Source: Pomacea canaliculata
Taxonomy: Eukaryota; Mollusca; Gastropoda; Architaenioglossa; Ampullariidae
Direction of reading: 5' to 3'
DNA length: 64,000 nt
Assembly (NCBI RefSeq): GCF_003073045.1
Contig: NC_037590.1
Span: 44,804,296-44,868,295, forward strand
Below are positions 61,101-64,000 of the stretch, one piece after another. Every line of letters begins with the position of its first letter. The first letter of the stretch is position 1. The position numbers and the translations under genes are program-made. Below the pieces are notes generated by a model. That model ran no database searches. It was not told where the DNA came from and saw nothing but the letters and a program-made list of their open reading frames with translations.

Positions 61101-64000
61101 CTGGCAGCCACTGTTTTGTTAAAGTCTGCCAAAAAGTTGTCCTCCCACAAATGTGCTTTTATGGGGATGAAATATACTTTCATTAGCATGAAGTTCTAAT
61201 CATTTATTTTGGCTTCTTAGATAAGGAATTGCAAGAATGTAAGTATAAAAGATGTCCTTGTGTCTTGTCACCGTTTACTGTTGTGATTTGTAACAACATA
61301 ACCTTCAGAGGTTTGAGGTCTCTTTTTGTAGCCTCGAGTTCCGGTGCAGGGACTGGCCAACATTGTTCCACCCAGCGAGCCTGACTCTCAGCTGCCTGGT
61401 TCACATAACTTTGGATCTACTGCTCAGGGTGAGTCTCAATTAATGGCATTAAGAATGTTAAGATTGACTACTTACATGTTTCACCCATGCAATGAACAGG
61501 GTTGATAAAAAGAACACCAAACACTTTGGATGTCAACGTCAGTGGCATGTCACCTAAACATCAGAGCTTAAGTATCTGGGCAGCATTTGTTTTTTAGAGG
61601 ACAGAAAAATAAACATTATCAGCATTACTGTTATCAACATTAACAGTTGGCTGGCTTTAGTTTGGAAACCATCTCAGCAAAGGCACAGCTTGTTAGGGAG
61701 GATAACTACCACTTTTTACCTATCAGAGCTAGACTTGGACATTAGCCAAGGCCCAAGAGAGTAAAATAACAAGCAAAAGTATTTTCTCAGTTGTGCAGAC
61801 TTGTCCAAGAGTAGAAAGGACATGATCTGAAAAACTGAAAAACTAAAATCAAATGGTATGAGCTATTTCAGGCTATAAGCACATTCACCAGCAGGGAGTT
61901 AAGTAGTTGAACGACTTGACCAGGATGTCAGATAACTAATTGTCACTCAAAGATGCTCTGGCATTTGAGCAAGAGAACAATCCTGCAGACTTTGAATTGA
62001 GGGTGTGGCAGAGACCTTTTCATCATATTGCCTTACTATCACACAGGCTTCAAACCAGCTATCAGCTGTTTTTGCATTTTTTCATAACGTGATGGGGTAC
62101 CAGTGGAAGCTGATGAACTGATTCAACAGTCCATAGCTAGAATAAATAGTATGCAGATTAAACCAAAGTGCATGCATGGAAGTGATTAAATTTTTGCGAA
62201 TGTTGGAAATAAAAGAAAGCAGTGTTGTGCTGAACAGTTGTGTACTACTATTACCACTAATAATTATTATGTTGTGCCATGTTATAGCTAGAAGCTACTC
62301 GTCACTGACACATGCTTGAGTGGAATCACTTGACAGTTGGTCAGTAACATCAAACTAATGATTAGAATAGAATTTTACCTTGTGAATTATGATGGGTTAC
62401 ATAAACCAGTCTAGTATGTGCATGTCGAAAAAATAAGTGCCATCTCCTATGGTCCTTGGACTTGACCATAATCATCCAAGATAAACAACCATCCCAAATT
62501 TGGATTTTACAATGTAATCAGCAAAGGAATCGTTTTATGGTAACACGAAAACCAAAGACTGGCTTAGATTTTTTTTACAAACCTCACTAAACAAATATTT
62601 TTATTCATCTTGAGGCAAATGAAGGCATAGTTGGTGTCATTTATCCTAACACATATGTTCATAAATTTATGTGCATTCCGAAGCATTCTCTTATTTGAAT
62701 TGTCAAAAGGGGTATTTAGTGACCGGCCAAGAAGTTAAAAACTGATGCATTTTGCAGATATTTTAACTTTTAGATTCTTGCAAAAATGTTAAAATTGTAA
62801 TATAAAGATAATACAATACCATGTATTTTGTAGAATGTGGCAGGGTGATGCATTTAACTTTTTTCTGTGGACAATTTCCCAACAAATATTTTTGTTCTAG
62901 GCAAGAGCCAGGAATCCTTAAGAGCAAGCGCAGTCAAAGCAGCAAGCAAGCGTATAGTGAATGGGGCAACGGGCGTGGAAGGGAAAGGAGGTGGGCCAAA
63001 GTCTATTAGTGTCATGGGGGACAGCCTTCAGCAGCTGAGTCATGAAGGAGCGATGCTGGCAGACTTTTCTGATGAAAAGGCCACAGAAAAGGTGAGAAGT
63101 AGTGTGAATCCTGATTACTTACTGTTGTTTCAGTCAAGAGAGAGAATTTGGATATTATCAAAATTTCAACAGGTTCCTCACCATGGCAATAATATTTCAG
63201 TAGTTTCTTTACTAGCACTTCTTGTTCTTGTTCCTAATCACCCCCAGTGGAGCATAGGGCCACATTAGTAGCACTTAGTACTGCACCATTTCAAGAGTTT
63301 TAGTGATATGAAGGTCAGTTGACAACAGTAAAAGTGCTTTTGTTAGAACACGCATGTGTTTACTTACATAAAAAAATTGTCTTTTTCCCCCATAAAACTG
63401 TGTATAAGCAATGTTTCTGTTTTTATGTGTATTTATCTTGTAGGTGGAGGCAATCATCAACAACATCATGGCAAAGGAACTTCTGGCACCAAGTGCTAGC
63501 AGTCGCGAAGAACAAATCCAGAGAAAGCAGCAGATTTTGGAAGAGCTTCAGAAGGTGATCATGGTCATTTGATAGTCTTTATTGTGGCACTAACTCAAAG
63601 AGATTTTCAAACCAAAGCATTTACTTTTGATAGCAGTATTGTAGTATAAATACATGTAGAGCATAATCAGATTATTTCTTTTATAAAAGAGGTACATAAA
63701 ATGTTATGCATTGTTATTAACAGAATGAAAGTTTTTGTCTCAGCTGAAGGATAAACTAAATGTTGATATACAAAATTTAGAGATCAGATAAGAATACTAT
63801 ATCACCTTAATAAGTGTAGTTTTTTAAAATGATGTATAATTTTAAAGTACAATTTATGTTTGGACCATGTGGGAAAATTTCTAGGTGGAGAAAGAACTTC
63901 AAGAGAAGGCCCAGGCTCAGCAACAGTTAGAACAGCAGCAGCAACTTCTGAAGGCTCGTTCTGCTTCAGCTGCTATTCCTGCAGCTGTACGTCAGGCTGA
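43147..64000 (+). CDS. ANKHD1: Ankyrin repeat and KH domain protein (ANKHD1/ANKRD17/Mask), 5' part
   Basis: Large scaffold, a Yorkie/YAP cofactor in flies. Exons: 43147-43326, 47289-47448, 50345-50498, 50973-51108, 51418-51565, 52062-52295, 54001-54143, 57515-57704, 58057-58248, 58491-58600, 59508-59595, 59798-59925, 60233-60393, 61332-61428, 62901-63091, 63444-63554 and 63885 onward past the edge. The N-terminus has SGSDDEEASE joined to VDSFILDENDVEES (human SGSDEDEVSEVESFILD). The ankyrin block follows, for example ALTLACYKGHLEMVKFLLEA and ESPLTLAACGGHVELANLLI. Then come a Q/E-rich coiled coil and a polyQ start. Exon 13 is 161 nt between two phase-0 borders: one base is missing near 60,280, giving a premature TAA. 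The KH domain and second ankyrin block lie outside. ATG 43147 is the first in-frame; a leader exon may precede it. Confidence 0.92.
44470..45115 (+). mobile_element. LINE fragment, RT C-terminus to RNase H start, in ANKHD1 intron 1
   Basis: Plus-strand remnants YQGTIRPHLDYESSAWMIAA, then a degenerate NQALRIITGAMKTTP block, and later YTDKSAMD match the thumb and RNase H-entry region of a LINE group common in molluscs and arthropods (RPHLDYGSSAW, ITGAMKSTPI, YTDGSA). It is interrupted by stops and frame changes and is 5'-truncated. Confidence 0.7.
48002..48725. mobile_element. Possible solo LTR fossil, with a SINE inside
   Basis: The segment starts TGTAG and ends CTACA, flanked on both sides by TATA (weak, because the flank is itself TA-rich). 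The parts outside the SINE are more GC-rich than the intron and carry no coding frame. This fits an old solo long terminal repeat of a retrotransposon, but the family is unknown and no internal region is present. Confidence 0.35.
48152..48417 (+). repeat. tRNA-derived SINE
   Basis: The head GGCGCCCCGGTGGCGCAATT, then GGTTAGCGCC, contains a good box A (TGGCGCAATTGG, 48162-48173). A degenerate box B (GAGTTCATTTC) lies about 50 bp later. The body TTTCTCTGCACGTGGCATC recurs at 30,290-30,356. The tail GCATTGAGCGTATC, a short hairpin loop and ACTGCGCGTTATAAA resembles LINE 3' ends in the window. About 265 bp, in ANKHD1 intron 2. Confidence 0.8.
49241..49810 (-). mobile_element. Tigger/pogo-like DNA transposon remnant
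   Basis: CAGTGGAACCTCGGTTAACG at 49243 preceded by TA is a pogo/Tigger-type terminal repeat. On the minus strand, ATG at 49803 begins MAPKKIKSNSSEVMTRKR and a little later reads EMISKYEGGMCLSDM, resembling the Tigger transposase N-terminus (MAPKR..., IIKxxExGxxxSDI). The transposase is cut short and out of frame, and the opposite terminal repeat was not found to the right. Confidence 0.65.
51685..52010. repeat. Unclassified interspersed repeat in ANKHD1 intron 5
   Basis: The segment from CAGTGTCACGACCTGACGTC to about 52,010 differs from the surrounding intron in base composition and has no coding frame. A start of the form TGTCACGACC would suit an LTR, but no matching end or target duplication was seen. 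Confidence 0.25.
52369..53699 (-). mobile_element. Tigger-like DNA transposon remnant with both termini
   Basis: TACAGTCATGTCTCAGGTTA at 52,367-52,386 pairs with the inverted right end (reverse complement TACAGTCAGGCCTCAGGATA), 17 of 20 matching and beginning with TA, as in Tc1/mariner/pogo elements. On the minus strand at about 53,455 a frame opens MSTKKMVAKDNAAKRK, like a Tigger N-terminus. A ~100-bp block (CCCATTTAAAATAATG... to ...AGAATTAAAGGAC) is tandemly duplicated at 52,450-52,650. In ANKHD1 intron 6. Confidence 0.65.
55000..56590. mobile_element. GC-rich insertion in ANKHD1 intron 7, possibly an LTR-element fossil
   Basis: About 1.6 kb is sharply more GC-rich and CpG-rich than the flanking AT-rich intron. 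No reverse transcriptase or other recognisable protein motif is present. Near 56,312 TGGGGGCCCGAG resembles a tRNA primer-binding region after an LTR, suggesting an LTR plus leader relic of a retrotransposon. Borders are approximate and no matching second LTR was seen. Confidence 0.35.
58838..59035. repeat. Two adjacent short tandem duplications
   Basis: ACCAAAACTCATTAGGTTTT with GTAAAATAGAAAC is repeated about 55 bp later as ACTAAAACTCTTGGGGTTTT with GTAAAGTAGAAAC. Just after, a CATCTCAAGAGGTCTAGGATATATAA-type block recurs as TATCTTAAGAGGTATAGGAG. These are local duplications in ANKHD1 intron 10. Confidence 0.5.
60531..60738. mobile_element. hAT-type MITE with exact 8-bp target duplication
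   Basis: The element at 60539-60730 (192 bp) starts CAGTGGTTCTTAACC and ends with the inverse GGTTAAGAACCACTG, a perfect 15-bp match. GTCTAAGA flanks both sides (60531-60538 and 60731-60738). CAGTGGTTCT termini with 8-bp duplications are diagnostic of hAT (Charlie-like) elements. It is non-coding and lies in ANKHD1 intron 13. Confidence 0.92.

Noticed and set aside
1-64000. CRISPR arrays, operons or bacterial-type systems
   Set aside because: The spliced genes, tRNA-derived SINE and LINEs show this is an animal genome; no regularly spaced short repeats were seen.

Overview
The window is intron-rich, AT-rich animal nuclear DNA. It holds five conserved protein-coding genes, one tRNA gene and a dense scatter of old transposable elements. 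The repeats (several non-LTR LINE families, a tRNA-derived SINE whose 3' tail resembles a local LINE, hAT and Tigger-like DNA transposons, TTAA-flanked MITEs) and the protein sequences fit a lophotrochozoan, most likely a gastropod mollusc. That assignment is inference.

Layout, left to right. 1-7,100 has no recognisable host exon and carries a LINE fragment and a MITE flanked by TTAA. 7,226-10,986 (minus) is RPSA, the 40S ribosomal protein SA, with a separate 5'TOP-type leader exon. 11,500-12,060 is an inverted repeat followed by a two-copy tandem repeat. 13,708-20,603 (minus) is LRPAP1, the LDL-receptor-family chaperone RAP, in eight exons with LINE debris in its introns. It is head-to-head with FADD (20,710-22,421, plus), a death-effector plus death-domain adaptor. 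About 106 bp separates the two start codons, and that gap contains a palindromic kappa-B-like site.

23,204-23,690 is a long fold-back element. 28,617-34,021 (minus) is a complete eight-exon methionine adenosyltransferase gene whose signature motifs are unusually altered. 34,780-40,340 is repeat-rich and carries a tRNA-Glu(TTC). From about 42,360 to the right edge runs the 5' half of the ANKHD1/ANKRD17 (Mask) gene: 17 exons are visible, encoding an acidic N-terminus, the first ankyrin block and a following coiled coil, and the gene continues past the window.

The five genes are housekeeping or signalling genes that do not form one pathway. The points most worth checking are the divergent MAT, the shared LRPAP1/FADD promoter with its kappa-B palindrome, and a one-base frame break in ANKHD1 exon 13. 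I found no unfamiliar multi-gene system.
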